NCBI GenBank assembly: GCA_002412765.1
Contig: DHVR01000014.1
Span: 1-47,706, forward strand
DNA from: Leptolinea sp. UBA5203
GTDB taxonomy: Bacteria > Chloroflexota > Anaerolineae > Anaerolineales > Anaerolineaceae
Direction: 5' to 3'
DNA length: 47,706 nt
Below the pieces are notes generated by a model. It made no database searches. It was not told the DNA's origin and saw only the letters and a list, made by a program, of their open reading frames with translations. A program made the position numbers and the translations under genes. Positions 8,410-17,517 of the stretch are shown piece by piece (the stretch's first letter is position 1; the number at the start of each line of letters is the position of its first letter).

Positions 8410-9477
8410 ATGGAGATTCAAATTGGTTCCCGAACGATTGGTGATCAGCATCCCACCTATTTCATAGCCGATATTGCTGCGAATCATGACGGCGATCTTG
8501 AGCGGGCGAAATTGCTGATTCGCTTGGCAAAAGAGGCGGGGGCTCATGCCGCCAAGTTCCAAAATTTTCAAGCTGCAAAAATTGTATCTGATTATGGTTT
8601 TCGCACCATGACTGGACAAATGTCCCATCAGGCGAATTGGAAGAAAAGCGTTTTTGAAGTCTACCAGGATGCCTCAGTGCCCCTGGATTGGTCCCCGATT
8701 TTAAAAGAGTATTGCCAAAAACTGGATATTGAATATTTTTCATCGCCGTATGATTTTGAATCCATTGATAAGCTGGATGCCTACATGCCGGCTTACAAAG
8801 TGGGTTCCGGGGATATCAACTGGCTGGAATCGCTGGAACGCATGGCCAGCAAAGGCAAGCCTGTGCTCCTGGCAACCGGCGCCTCCGATATTGGGGAAGT
8901 TCAGCATGCGGTTGAATTTATTCAAAAGATAAATAAACAATTGATCTTGATGCAGTGCAACACCAACTACACTGCCAGTTTGGAAAATTTTAAATCCATC
9001 CACTTGAATGTTTTGAAAACGTATGCGCTGATGTTTCCAGAAGTCATTTTGGGCCTTTCGGATCATACTCCCGGGCATGCCACTGTTCTGGGAGCTGTCG
9101 CACTGGGTGCGCGGGTGATTGAAAAACACTTCACCGATGACAATAACCGGGTGGGACCCGATCACAAATTTGCCATGAATCCCATGTCCTGGGCAGATAT
9201 GGTTGAGAATACGCGTCAATTGGAACGAGCTTTAGGTTCCACGAAAAAGTTTGTTGCAGAAAATGAGCAGGATACCGTCATTGTTCAACGCCGCTGTGTT
9301 CGAGCGCATGGAGATATTAAAGCTGGTGAGGTGATCACCAGGGAAATGCTGGATGTCCTGAGGCCAGCCACCCCAGGGGCCATTCGGCCAGACCATATCC
9401 AATCCGTACTGGGAACACACGCTATCAAGGATATTCCCGCAGGGAAAGAACTGCGCTGGACCGATTTGGGAGACTAG
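8410..9477 (+). CDS. neuB: nonulosonic acid synthase, NeuB family with SAF domain
   Basis: NeuB enzymes condense phosphoenolpyruvate with a free hexosamine derivative to give a nine-carbon keto acid. Residues 1-285 form the TIM barrel with IADIAANHDGD, AAKFQNFQ, LLATGAS and LSDHTPGH, followed by VIEKHFT and GPDHKFAM. Residues about 294-355 form the SAF (antifreeze-like) domain that closes the partner active site in the dimer. The LSDHT/GPDHK type matches PseI/LegI/bacterial NeuB acting on non-phosphorylated sugars. I chose ATG 8410 because AAGGAG (8398-8403) is 6 nt upstream; the ATG at 8404 abuts the ribosome site. It belongs to the cassette with the dehydratase and the SpsF-like enzyme. Confidence 0.9.
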   Translation: MEIQIGSRTIGDQHPTYFIADIAANHDGDLERAKLLIRLAKEAGAHAAKFQNFQAAKIVSDYGFRTMTGQMSHQANWKKSVFEVYQDASVPLDWSPILKEYCQKLDIEYFSSPYDFESIDKLDAYMPAYKVGSGDINWLESLERMASKGKPVLLATGASDIGEVQHAVEFIQKINKQLILMQCNTNYTASLENFKSIHLNVLKTYALMFPEVILGLSDHTPGHATVLGAVALGARVIEKHFTDDNNRVGPDHKFAMNPMSWADMVENTRQLERALGSTKKFVAENEQDTVIVQRRCVRAHGDIKAGEVITREMLDVLRPATPGAIRPDHIQSVLGTHAIKDIPAGKELRWTDLGD

Positions 9478-10610
9478 TGCGCGTTCTATATTTTTCAAGG
9501 GATTACACGGCTCATGATCATCGTTTCCTTTCTGCTCTGGCAGAAACGGAGGATGAAGTTTTGTATTTAAGGCTGGAAAGACAGGGTCTTAAACGCGAAG
9601 AGCGTCCCCTGCCGGCTGGCGTACGGGAAGTGGAATGGCTGGGCGGAAAAGAATCTTTTGCCTACCGTTTCAGTGTGCGTCTGATGCAGGATTTACAGCG
9701 AGTAATAAAGGAATTTAAACCTGATTTAATTCATGCTGGTCCAATTCAAACCTGTGCGTTTCTTACTGCACAGGCTGGTTTTTCCCCATTGGTCAGCATG
9801 TCATGGGGATCTGACCTGCTGATGGATGCGGACCGTGATGAACAAATGACCTGGATCACGCAGTATACCTTGGATCGGACCCAGGTTTTTGTGGGGGATT
9901 GCCAAGCTGTTTCAGACAAAGCCCAGTCCTATGGATTTCCCTTGGATCGGATTAAATTATTTCCGTGGGGGATTGACCTACACCAATTTCAGCCGGGTCA
10001 GTGCTCTGATTTGCGAGCAGCCCTGGGCTGGCAGGAGAATCCGGTTTTCCTTTCCTTGCGAGCCTGGGAACCCATCTATGGGGTGGATGTCTTGATTCAG
10101 GGATTTGAGCAAGCAGTAAAAGAGAATAAATCCATACGATTGCTCCTGCTGGGCGGGGGATCTCTTGAAAAACAAATCTTTTCTCTGATCAAGGACCATG
10201 CACTTGAGCCTTATGTTTATTTGGCCGGACATATCCCCAATCAGGATTTAGTACGGTATTATCAAGCTGCGGATATTTACCTGAGTTGTTCCTTCAGCGA
10301 TGGCTCTTCCGTCACCTTAATGGAGGCCTTGGCCTGCGGCCTACCTGCGTTGGTTTCGGATATTCCAGGTAATCAGGAATGGATTGTGCCGGGTGAGCAG
10401 GGCTGGTTGTTTCAAACCGGTCTGGCGGAATCCCTGGCAGATGCCATCCACCAGGCACTGGCGCAGCGCCGCAATTGGCCGACAATGAAGCTGGCTGCCC
10501 GCCAAAAGGCTGAGCAGAGAGCGGATTGGAAAAAGAATTTTAAAGTTTTATTAGAAGCCTACGATCAGGCTCGTCACCTGAAATCCGGACCTACGAGTGT
10601 TATTTTATGA
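9477..10610 (+). CDS. glycosyltransferase family 4 (GT-B)
   Basis: This is a 377-residue retaining glycosyltransferase. The C-terminal half has the GT4 pattern: LGGGSLEKQI, then AGHIPNQDLVRYYQAADIYLS, then SDGSSVTLMEALACGLPALVSD, which contains the E-x7-E-like donor motif. The N-terminal half has the acceptor Rossmann domain with DLIHAGP and SMSWGSDLL. The start is a GTG whose first base is the last base of the previous stop (TAGTG), showing tight coupling to the NeuB gene. The sugar transferred is unknown. Confidence 0.87.
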   Translation: MRVLYFSRDYTAHDHRFLSALAETEDEVLYLRLERQGLKREERPLPAGVREVEWLGGKESFAYRFSVRLMQDLQRVIKEFKPDLIHAGPIQTCAFLTAQAGFSPLVSMSWGSDLLMDADRDEQMTWITQYTLDRTQVFVGDCQAVSDKAQSYGFPLDRIKLFPWGIDLHQFQPGQCSDLRAALGWQENPVFLSLRAWEPIYGVDVLIQGFEQAVKENKSIRLLLLGGGSLEKQIFSLIKDHALEPYVYLAGHIPNQDLVRYYQAADIYLSCSFSDGSSVTLMEALACGLPALVSDIPGNQEWIVPGEQGWLFQTGLAESLADAIHQALAQRRNWPTMKLAARQKAEQRADWKKNFKVLLEAYDQARHLKSGPTSVIL

Positions 10611-11404
10611 TGGATTTATTAGATAAACCGCGCATTGTGGCGATCATCCAGGCGAGAATGAATTCCAGCCGCCTGCCGGGGAAAGTGTTGAAAGAAATCA
10701 TGGGAACGCCCATGCTCCTGCATGTTGTCAACCGCACACGCAGAGCCAGTTCGGTGGATGAAATTATGGTTGCCACCACCCTGGATGGCAGTGACGACCC
10801 CATAGAATCACTGTGTAATCAATATGGCATCCCCATTTATCGCGGCAGCCAATTTGATGTGCTGGATCGCTATTATCAGGCGGCCGTGCAGGCCAATGCC
10901 GAAGTGATCATCCGTATCACCGCAGATTGCCCGCTGATTGATCCTGAAGAAATTGACCTGACGGTGGATGCTTTTTTAAACAGCGGCGTCGATTTTGCCG
11001 CCAATCGTCTGCCCTGGGGACGCAATGTGCCCATCGGATTTGATACTGAAGTATGTACCTTTACCGCGCTGGAGCGAGCCTGGCAGGAAGCCGTGCTGCC
11101 CTTTGAACGTGAACATGTTATGCCATATCTCTATGATCAACCGGGAAGGTTCAATGTATTATTGGTACGCCGAGATCCGGATTATGGGCACTACCGTTGG
11201 ACGGTAGATACTCCGGAAGATTTTAAATTTATCTGTAACATCTTTGAGCATTTTGGCGGACGGGATGATATGACTTACCAGGAAATCCTGGATTTAGTGC
11301 ATGCCCATCCGGAGCTTCAAGAGATCAATGCTGGGATCGTGCACAAGACCTTTCAAGATATTGACGCACGAGCTCAGAAGGAAAATTCGCAGGACAAGGC
11401 ATGA
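10607..11404 (+). CDS. spsF: SpsF-like cytidylyltransferase
   Basis: This 265-residue nucleotidyltransferase begins with AIIQARMNSSRLPGKVL (residues about 12-28), the signature of the SpsF branch of cytidylyltransferases. ITADCPLIDPEEI is the metal-binding region, and the family-typical RWTVDTPEDF closes the fold. SpsF-type enzymes occur in spore coat and nonulosonate loci and are expected to activate an acidic sugar with CTP. The ATG overlaps the previous stop by 4 nt. Together with the NeuB at 8410 it would give a CMP-nonulosonate. Substrate identity is inference. Confidence 0.82.
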   Translation: MMDLLDKPRIVAIIQARMNSSRLPGKVLKEIMGTPMLLHVVNRTRRASSVDEIMVATTLDGSDDPIESLCNQYGIPIYRGSQFDVLDRYYQAAVQANAEVIIRITADCPLIDPEEIDLTVDAFLNSGVDFAANRLPWGRNVPIGFDTEVCTFTALERAWQEAVLPFEREHVMPYLYDQPGRFNVLLVRRDPDYGHYRWTVDTPEDFKFICNIFEHFGGRDDMTYQEILDLVHAHPELQEINAGIVHKTFQDIDARAQKENSQDKA

Positions 11405-12333
11405 AGAAATTAACCATTTTTACGGCTCCCAAACCGTTTACTAATGAGCATATTAACCTGATTCAACGCAACGCCATTCGTTCCTGGCTGGCATTGGGGG
11501 ATCAAATTGAAGTTCTTTTGATCGGAGAAGAAACCGGCATGGCTTCCGTTTCCGAGGAATATGGGGTGCGGTATTTTCCCGAAGTAGCCCGGAATTCTTC
11601 TGGTACACCGCTGGTGAGTGATATATTTGCCATTGCTCGGCAATATGCCAGTGCAGATATGTTGTGTTATGTCAATGCGGATATCATTTTAACGCCCGAT
11701 ATTCTTTTAGCCATGATGATCACGGCTGCTAAATGGGATAAATTCCTGATCGTGGGGCAGCGTTGGGATTTGGATGTACAGCAATCCCTGGAATTTCCGG
11801 AAAACTGGGTGAAAAATCTTCAAAGAGATGTAAAAAAACGTGGACGTTTGCATCCGGCAGGCGGCAGTGATTATTTCCTATTTCCGAAGAGTTGTTTCAA
11901 ACATATGCCGCCATTTGCCATTGGCAGAGCCGGATGGGACAATTGGATGTTTTATCAGGCGCGCCGAAAAAACTGGCCGCTGGTGGATGCCAGTCAATCG
12001 GTGTTGATTGTTCATCAGGATCATGATTATGGACATCTCCCTCAGGGGCAGCCGCATTATCGTCTGCCGGAAACCTTTGAAAATGTAAAATTAGCAGGCG
12101 GCTCTCGCACGATCTTCAATTTATTGGATGCCGATTACCAGCTTACTCCCAGTAAATTGCAGGAAACTCCGTTGAGCTGGAAGCGATTCTGGCGAGAAGT
12201 GGAGATCTTCCCTTTGATCGTCCTGCATGCCAACTGGCTGGCACAGATTTTCTTTTTCATCCTGCATCCACAACGCGGGTATCATGAATTTCGGCAGTGG
12301 ATCAGGGAGTATAAAAAAAGTAACGGGGAGTAA
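11401..12333 (+). CDS. putative GT-A glycosyltransferase
   Basis: This 310-residue protein opens with a beta-alpha start (LTIFTAPKPF) and the pattern QRNAIRSWLALG. It has a likely metal/donor site YVNADIIL near residue 90, then GGSDYFLFPK and GRAGWDNWM, a layout seen in uncharacterised GT-A-type glycosyltransferases of polysaccharide loci. A hydrophobic segment near residues 260-283 (IFPLIVLHANWLAQIFFFI) could associate with the membrane. The ATG overlaps the SpsF-like stop by 4 nt. I cannot name donor or acceptor. Confidence 0.65.
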   Translation: MKKLTIFTAPKPFTNEHINLIQRNAIRSWLALGDQIEVLLIGEETGMASVSEEYGVRYFPEVARNSSGTPLVSDIFAIARQYASADMLCYVNADIILTPDILLAMMITAAKWDKFLIVGQRWDLDVQQSLEFPENWVKNLQRDVKKRGRLHPAGGSDYFLFPKSCFKHMPPFAIGRAGWDNWMFYQARRKNWPLVDASQSVLIVHQDHDYGHLPQGQPHYRLPETFENVKLAGGSRTIFNLLDADYQLTPSKLQETPLSWKRFWREVEIFPLIVLHANWLAQIFFFILHPQRGYHEFRQWIREYKKSNGE

Positions 12334-12337
12334 ACGA

Positions 12338-13294
12338 ATGAGAGTAGGACAAAACCCGGCCAAGTTTGTAAAAGAAGTTCCCCAACCGGAGCGCATCACG
12401 GTGGCGGTTCTAAACTATATCCCGTTTGTCAGTGGTTTCTATGCCGATCTGCCTGAAGTGCTGGATACCTGTTTGAAGCGGATTCGTGAGACGGCCGACT
12501 TGCCCTTTGATTTGCTGGTTTTTGACAACGGCTCTTGCGAAGAAGTACGCCAAACCCTGGCCAGGCAGCGGGATGAGGGTTTGATTCAATATCTGATTCT
12601 TTCCGAGAAAAACTTGGGCAAAGGCGGCGCCTGGAATATGATCTTTGGCGCAGCCCCCGGTGAAATTCTGGTTTATACCGATAACGACTGCTATTTTTAT
12701 CCGGGCTGGTTATCGGAATCATTGAAATTGTTGGAAACCTTTCCCAATGTCGGAATGGTCACGGCCCGGCCTTTCCGTACCCGGCCGGAGGTTTACACTT
12801 CTTCCGTGGTTTGGGCGGAACAGGAACCGGATGTTACCGTGGAGCATGGTAATTTTATCCCCTACGAAGTGTTCCAGGAGTTTGACCTAAGCCTGGGACA
12901 GACGGAAGAGGAAATTTGCAGCCATTATGCAGCTAGCGAAGACGTGCGGCTGACCTATCAGGGAGTTCAAGCCCTGACCGGCGCTTCCCACTGGCAGTTT
13001 ATGGCTTATACTGACGTGCTGAAACAATTTTTACCCTTCCGCATGGATCGTCCGATGGGGCAGGTGAAGCAGTTGGATGAGCGCATGAACCAGGCAGGGT
13101 ATTTGCGTCTGATGCCGACCCAGCCGTATGCGATGAACATGAGCAATACCCTGCGCAGTGTGAAACAGGGAGCTGAGTCCGTTGAGAAAAAAGCCGCGCC
13201 GGGGTTGAAGTACAAGCTGTTGGATTTTTCCCTTGTGCGCAAGGTTATGTTGTTTATTTATGACCGAATTTTTAAATGGTATTACGATCGATAA
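12338..13294 (+). CDS. glycosyltransferase family 2 (GT-A)
   Basis: The 318-residue protein has the GT2 features VAVLNYIPF, LVFDNGSCEEVR, LSEKNLGKGGAWNMIFG and the DxD-like YTDNDCYFYPGW. A possible catalytic region follows around residues 200-245. The start ATG at 12338 has GGGGAG 7 nt upstream and is 4 nt after the previous stop; in-frame codons further upstream lie inside the preceding gene. The acceptor is unknown. Confidence 0.85.
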   Translation: MRVGQNPAKFVKEVPQPERITVAVLNYIPFVSGFYADLPEVLDTCLKRIRETADLPFDLLVFDNGSCEEVRQTLARQRDEGLIQYLILSEKNLGKGGAWNMIFGAAPGEILVYTDNDCYFYPGWLSESLKLLETFPNVGMVTARPFRTRPEVYTSSVVWAEQEPDVTVEHGNFIPYEVFQEFDLSLGQTEEEICSHYAASEDVRLTYQGVQALTGASHWQFMAYTDVLKQFLPFRMDRPMGQVKQLDERMNQAGYLRLMPTQPYAMNMSNTLRSVKQGAESVEKKAAPGLKYKLLDFSLVRKVMLFIYDRIFKWYYDR

Positions 13295-13319
13295 GTGAAG
13301 CAGGAGTTTAACACTTTTT

Positions 13320-14756
13320 ATGGAAAAGAAACGCATCCTCATCAGTGCTGATCATGGATTGGCGATTATTTATTTCTTGCAGAGTGATTTGGTGCCGACC
13401 TTACTAAAGGCCGGCCACGAAGTAGTGATTTTGACCGATGACGGGCTGAAAGAACAAATTGCCCGCCGTTTTGGTCAGCCCGGGTTAAGTGTGGAAGGCT
13501 TGCGTTTGGGGCAAGCTAAGCAGTATTACCAAACCGTTGATCCCACCCGTCAGTGGTGGTTGAATTTTCTGCGCCGGGTGGGGGCTTCCCGCCGGATTAA
13601 TGTAGAAGCCATGACCAGCCATGTGGATCAAGTGGCCGGTGAGGCCAGTCCGCGGCGTAAACGGATCATGCCCATTATGCGCGCAATGATTGGTTTGATG
13701 CGGCGTTCCAGGGCCGCCCGCCGCTGGGTGGTGAAACAGCAATTGCAATATACCGATCACTTATACAGCGATTTGCTCCAGCGTTATCAACCGGACTTGG
13801 TGATTGCCAGTACTCCCGGCTGGCGTTATGACCGCTATTTACTCCGTGAAGCCGCCGCCCAAGGGATTAAAACCGCCGCCGTGATTGTGGGTTGGGATAA
13901 TCCCAGCAGCTACAGTCTTCCCGGCGCTCCGGTGGATGCCGTCACATGCTGGTCTGAAATTCAGAAAGAAGAATTGATACTGGGTTCCGATTGGGACCCT
14001 GCCAAAGTCCATGTAGGTGGTATTCCTTCATATGATGGTTACTTCCGTAAGGAATGGTTGATCTCCAAGGACGAGTATTACAATCTGCACCATCTGGATC
14101 CCAAGCGAAAGCTGTTGGGTTATGCATGCAGTTTTATTACCTTCTCACCCAATTATCAAAACATTGAACCTCTGGCTCGCATGGTGGCGGAAGAGAAGTT
14201 CTCCGAACCCTGTCAGCTTTTAATTCGCCTGCATCCCAATCATTTTATGGATGAACCCTTGTTTGCCGGTGAGCGGGAACAAATTTTTGCCCTGGCGAAG
14301 AAATATCCGCATGTGCATGTGGTGGAACCTGTTCCGTTGGGCGGAGAACTAGGTCATTATTCCGGTGAAGACATGCCGGAAAAAACCTCCATGATGGCCT
14401 ATTCGGATGTCTTTTTGACGGTTTATTCCACCATGGTGGTGGAAGCCGCGGTACACGGCACCCCGATCGTAAGTGTATGTTTTGATGCACCCGGCGGTTG
14501 GAACACCCCCGGAAAATTCTCCCTGGCGCTTTCCAAAATTGGTGACTGGCCGACCCATCAGCGCTTTCGTTTAGCGAATGCCGGCAAAGTGGCTTTCCAG
14601 GAAAATCAATTATTGGAAGCGATCAATGCCTACTTGCAGAATCCCAAGCTGGATGCTGACGCCCGATCAAAATTCATCCAGGATGAAATCACCTATACGG
14701 ATGGAACCGCTGGTCAGCACACGGCCGAGTTTTTCCTGAAATTGCTGGAAAAGTAG
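13320..14756 (+). CDS. capsule/CDP-glycerol-transferase-like GT-B protein
   Basis: This 478-residue soluble protein has a GT-B look: an N-terminal Rossmann start (RILISADHGLAIIYF), the phrase VGWDNPSSYSLPG in the middle, and a C-terminal donor-type region with LLIRLHPNHF and SDVFLTVYSTMVVEAAVHGTP. The last block aligns in pattern with the proteins at 3931 and 25283, so all three are probably distant relatives of CapA/KpsS/TagF-type transferases. A basic stretch at about residues 100-140 is unusual. No donor can be assigned. Confidence 0.6.
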   Translation: MEKKRILISADHGLAIIYFLQSDLVPTLLKAGHEVVILTDDGLKEQIARRFGQPGLSVEGLRLGQAKQYYQTVDPTRQWWLNFLRRVGASRRINVEAMTSHVDQVAGEASPRRKRIMPIMRAMIGLMRRSRAARRWVVKQQLQYTDHLYSDLLQRYQPDLVIASTPGWRYDRYLLREAAAQGIKTAAVIVGWDNPSSYSLPGAPVDAVTCWSEIQKEELILGSDWDPAKVHVGGIPSYDGYFRKEWLISKDEYYNLHHLDPKRKLLGYACSFITFSPNYQNIEPLARMVAEEKFSEPCQLLIRLHPNHFMDEPLFAGEREQIFALAKKYPHVHVVEPVPLGGELGHYSGEDMPEKTSMMAYSDVFLTVYSTMVVEAAVHGTPIVSVCFDAPGGWNTPGKFSLALSKIGDWPTHQRFRLANAGKVAFQENQLLEAINAYLQNPKLDADARSKFIQDEITYTDGTAGQHTAEFFLKLLEK

Positions 14757-14767
14757 AGGATAACCTC

Positions 14768-15772
14768 ATGAAAATATGTATCGCAGGCTTTGGCTCCATC
14801 GGCAGACGGCATATGCGTAACTTGCTCACCCTGGGTGAGTCGGATTTAATCCTTTACCGCACCCATCAAAGCACCTTGCCCGAAGATGAAATCGCACAAA
14901 TTCCGGTGGAAACCGACTTCCAACGTTTGCTGGAGACTCACCCGGCGGCAGTGATTGTGGCCAATCCGAGTGCCTTGCATATGCAAGTTGCCATCCCTGC
15001 GGCAAAAGCCGGCTGCCATATTTTCATGGAAAAACCCATTGCGGATGACTTGAACCAGGTGGAAGAATTGATCTCCGTGGCTGCAAAAAGCGGTTCCAGG
15101 ATTCTGGTCGGCTTTCAGTATCGTTTTCATCCCGGATTGAAGATCATCAAAAGACTCCTGGCGGAAAACGCCATCGGGCAGGTTGTGAACTTCAACTGCC
15201 GCTGGGGAGAATACTTGCCGGCCTGGCATCCCTGGGAAGATTACCGCAAGAGTTATGCAGCTCGCAAGGACTTGGGTGGCGGAGTGGTGAATACTTTGTC
15301 CCATCCGCTGGACTATCTCGCCTGGTTAATTGGGCCCATTGCTGCGGTGCAGGCCAGCACTTGCCATGCCAGTGAGTTGGAGATGGACGTGGAAGACACG
15401 GCAGATGCCATCCTGCATTTTACGAGTGAGCTTAGCGGAACCGTCCATCTGGATTATTTGCAGCGACCCGGGCAGCACACACTGGAAATTGTGGGCATGC
15501 AGGGAACCCTGCGCTGGAATAATCAGGATGGTCATGTTCAACTTTATCAAGTTGGAAAGGACGTCTGGGAAAACTTTGCCATCCCGGATAACTTTGACCG
15601 CAATAACATGTTTATCGAGGAAATGCGCCATTTTCTGGCGATATGCCGGGGCGAGGTTGAACCTTTCTGCACCCTGCAGGACGGTATATTGGCGCAACAA
15701 GTAGCGCTGGCCATTCACCGTTCTTCCGCGCAGAAGCGGCAGATTTTATTATCGGAAATCACAACCCTGTAA
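14768..15772 (+). CDS. Gfo/Idh/MocA family sugar oxidoreductase
   Basis: The 334-residue enzyme has an N-terminal NAD(P) domain (CIAGFGSIGRRH), the conserved EKP motif (HIFMEKPIADD) with its catalytic Lys, and a C-terminal substrate domain with GGGVVNTLSHPLDYLAWLIG, which carries the Asp/His pair of the family. These enzymes oxidise or reduce sugar or sugar-nucleotide hydroxyls. In this locus it may act on a precursor of one of the acidic sugars, but the substrate cannot be read. The start is 11 nt after the previous stop. Confidence 0.85.
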   Translation: MKICIAGFGSIGRRHMRNLLTLGESDLILYRTHQSTLPEDEIAQIPVETDFQRLLETHPAAVIVANPSALHMQVAIPAAKAGCHIFMEKPIADDLNQVEELISVAAKSGSRILVGFQYRFHPGLKIIKRLLAENAIGQVVNFNCRWGEYLPAWHPWEDYRKSYAARKDLGGGVVNTLSHPLDYLAWLIGPIAAVQASTCHASELEMDVEDTADAILHFTSELSGTVHLDYLQRPGQHTLEIVGMQGTLRWNNQDGHVQLYQVGKDVWENFAIPDNFDRNNMFIEEMRHFLAICRGEVEPFCTLQDGILAQQVALAIHRSSAQKRQILLSEITTL

Positions 15773-15783
15773 TTGAGGTTAAT

Positions 15784-17517
15784 TTGAAAGCATTGATTCG
15801 AAAGACACCGCAACTCTGGGTTTTTATCTATTTCACCCTGATGACCCTCGCCATGACCTGGCCTTTGGTGACCCGTATGGGTAATTCACTGGTCGGCATG
15901 ATTGGCGATAATGTTTACTTTGTCTGGATGATCGGTTGGTTCAAAGAAGCTTTATTTGTCCAGCACGTTAATCCGTTTAATATCTGGTTTTTGAATTACC
16001 CTGAAGGCTGGAGCCTGGCTTATACCGAAATCACTCAAGCTAATCTGGCTTTGGCCTTACCCTTTACTTTTTTCGGCAGCGAAATCTTTGCCTATAACGC
16101 CGCAATGATGTTGACCTTCATACTTTCGGGTTTCTTTATGACCCTCTGGGTGCACCATCTCACCCGCCGCTGGGATGCGGCCTTGATTGCCGGTACCATC
16201 TACGCCTTTCTGCCGTATCATTTTGCGCACTTCCGCATCGGGCATTTGAACTTATCCGGCACCCATTGGTTTCCGCTCTTCTTCTGGGGACTGCTGGACT
16301 TGATGCAAGCCAAGACTGTGCGCTGGCGCAGTATTTTACTGACCGGATTTAGCCTGGGGTTGATTGCCTTAACCTCCCAGTATTATTTCTATATGTGTGT
16401 ACTGGTAACGGGATTAACGGCATTAATACTTTTGATATTTCATGATCGGTCACAATTGAAGAACCTAGCTTTTTGGAAGAATCTGATTTTCAGTGGTTTG
16501 GTTTCGCTGCCAATGGTGCTGGCAGGGGTATGGCCTTATATCCAGTTGTTCGGGAAGGGGGATATGCCGGACCGCAACATCAGCATTGTGCGCCAATATT
16601 CCGCCAGCTTGACCGATTTCATCCTGCCTTCCACGGATCATTTTCTGTGGGGCGAGTGGATTGGGGCGCATTTTAGCCGTAATTTGTGGATCGAAGGCAG
16701 TCTGACGATTGGCTTTGTAGCCCTGGTTTTATGGTTTATAGCCTGGTGGCACAGAAAACTGATGAAGCAGGAAGTTGTCCTGCGATTTTTACTCATCGGC
16801 ATGCTGGTGGCAGTGATTCTGGCCATGGGTACGGACTTGCATTGGAATGAACAATCAGTGGAAATTCCTTTGCGCGGGCTATTGGCTGAAAGACTTGGAC
16901 GCGAGACCCTGCCCATCCCGCTGCCGGGTTATTTGTTCTTTTATGGCTTGCCTTTCTTTGCCAAACTGCGTGCCTTGATGCGTTTTGGTATTTTTGCTCT
17001 GGTCTTCAGCAGTGCCGCTGCCGGATTGGGTGCAAGCTGGCTGCTGCAAAAGCGGCAGGGCTGGTCTAAAATTGGCTTAACCCTAATCCTGTTATTCATG
17101 GTTTGTTTTGAGTTTTATCCGGGCGTGTATCAGGAGTTTGGTCAAGTGAAGCCGCGAGAGGCTGACCAATGGCTCCTGGCTCAGCCGGGTAAGGGCGCTT
17201 TGATGCAATTCCCCTTTGAGCTGCTGGAAGACCAGGAACATATTTACGATCAATTAATTCATAAGAAACCTTTTGTGGGCGGCTTTTTCAACGCTTTCCC
17301 CCCTGCGCAGTATCGTGAAATCCGCCCGGTGATGGAACAATTTCCTGATGCTGAAAGCATTGCTCTTACAGAAAGCCTGGGTGTGGAGTATGTTTTTGTG
17401 GATCAAACCTATTACGAAAATCCTACAGCCATCATTCAGCTTTGTGAATCACAGGGTTGGACTTATGTGGATACCATGGGGGATGAACTGGTATTCCTTG
17501 TGGATCAGGCAAAATGA
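15784..17517 (+). CDS. polytopic GT-C-like membrane protein
   Basis: This 577-residue protein has about 10-12 hydrophobic segments and a C-terminal extracytoplasmic domain of about 130 residues. The first outer loop holds GDNVYFVWMIGWFKEAL and a conserved Asp, as in GT-C transferases that use polyprenyl-phosphate sugars, and RIGHLNLSGTHWFPLFFW follows. The start is a TTG with GAGG 6 nt upstream. The next gene overlaps by 4 nt and is also GT-C-like. It probably adds a sugar or modifies the glycan on the outer membrane face. Confidence 0.65.
   Translation: MKALIRKTPQLWVFIYFTLMTLAMTWPLVTRMGNSLVGMIGDNVYFVWMIGWFKEALFVQHVNPFNIWFLNYPEGWSLAYTEITQANLALALPFTFFGSEIFAYNAAMMLTFILSGFFMTLWVHHLTRRWDAALIAGTIYAFLPYHFAHFRIGHLNLSGTHWFPLFFWGLLDLMQAKTVRWRSILLTGFSLGLIALTSQYYFYMCVLVTGLTALILLIFHDRSQLKNLAFWKNLIFSGLVSLPMVLAGVWPYIQLFGKGDMPDRNISIVRQYSASLTDFILPSTDHFLWGEWIGAHFSRNLWIEGSLTIGFVALVLWFIAWWHRKLMKQEVVLRFLLIGMLVAVILAMGTDLHWNEQSVEIPLRGLLAERLGRETLPIPLPGYLFFYGLPFFAKLRALMRFGIFALVFSSAAAGLGASWLLQKRQGWSKIGLTLILLFMVCFEFYPGVYQEFGQVKPREADQWLLAQPGKGALMQFPFELLEDQEHIYDQLIHKKPFVGGFFNAFPPAQYREIRPVMEQFPDAESIALTESLGVEYVFVDQTYYENPTAIIQLCESQGWTYVDTMGDELVFLVDQAK

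Noticed and set aside
6471..11404. Calling this cassette a pseudaminic acid pathway
   Set aside because: Only the dehydratase, synthase and cytidylyltransferase steps are matched. The aminotransferase, acetyltransferase and hydrolase are missing, so the name would go beyond the evidence.
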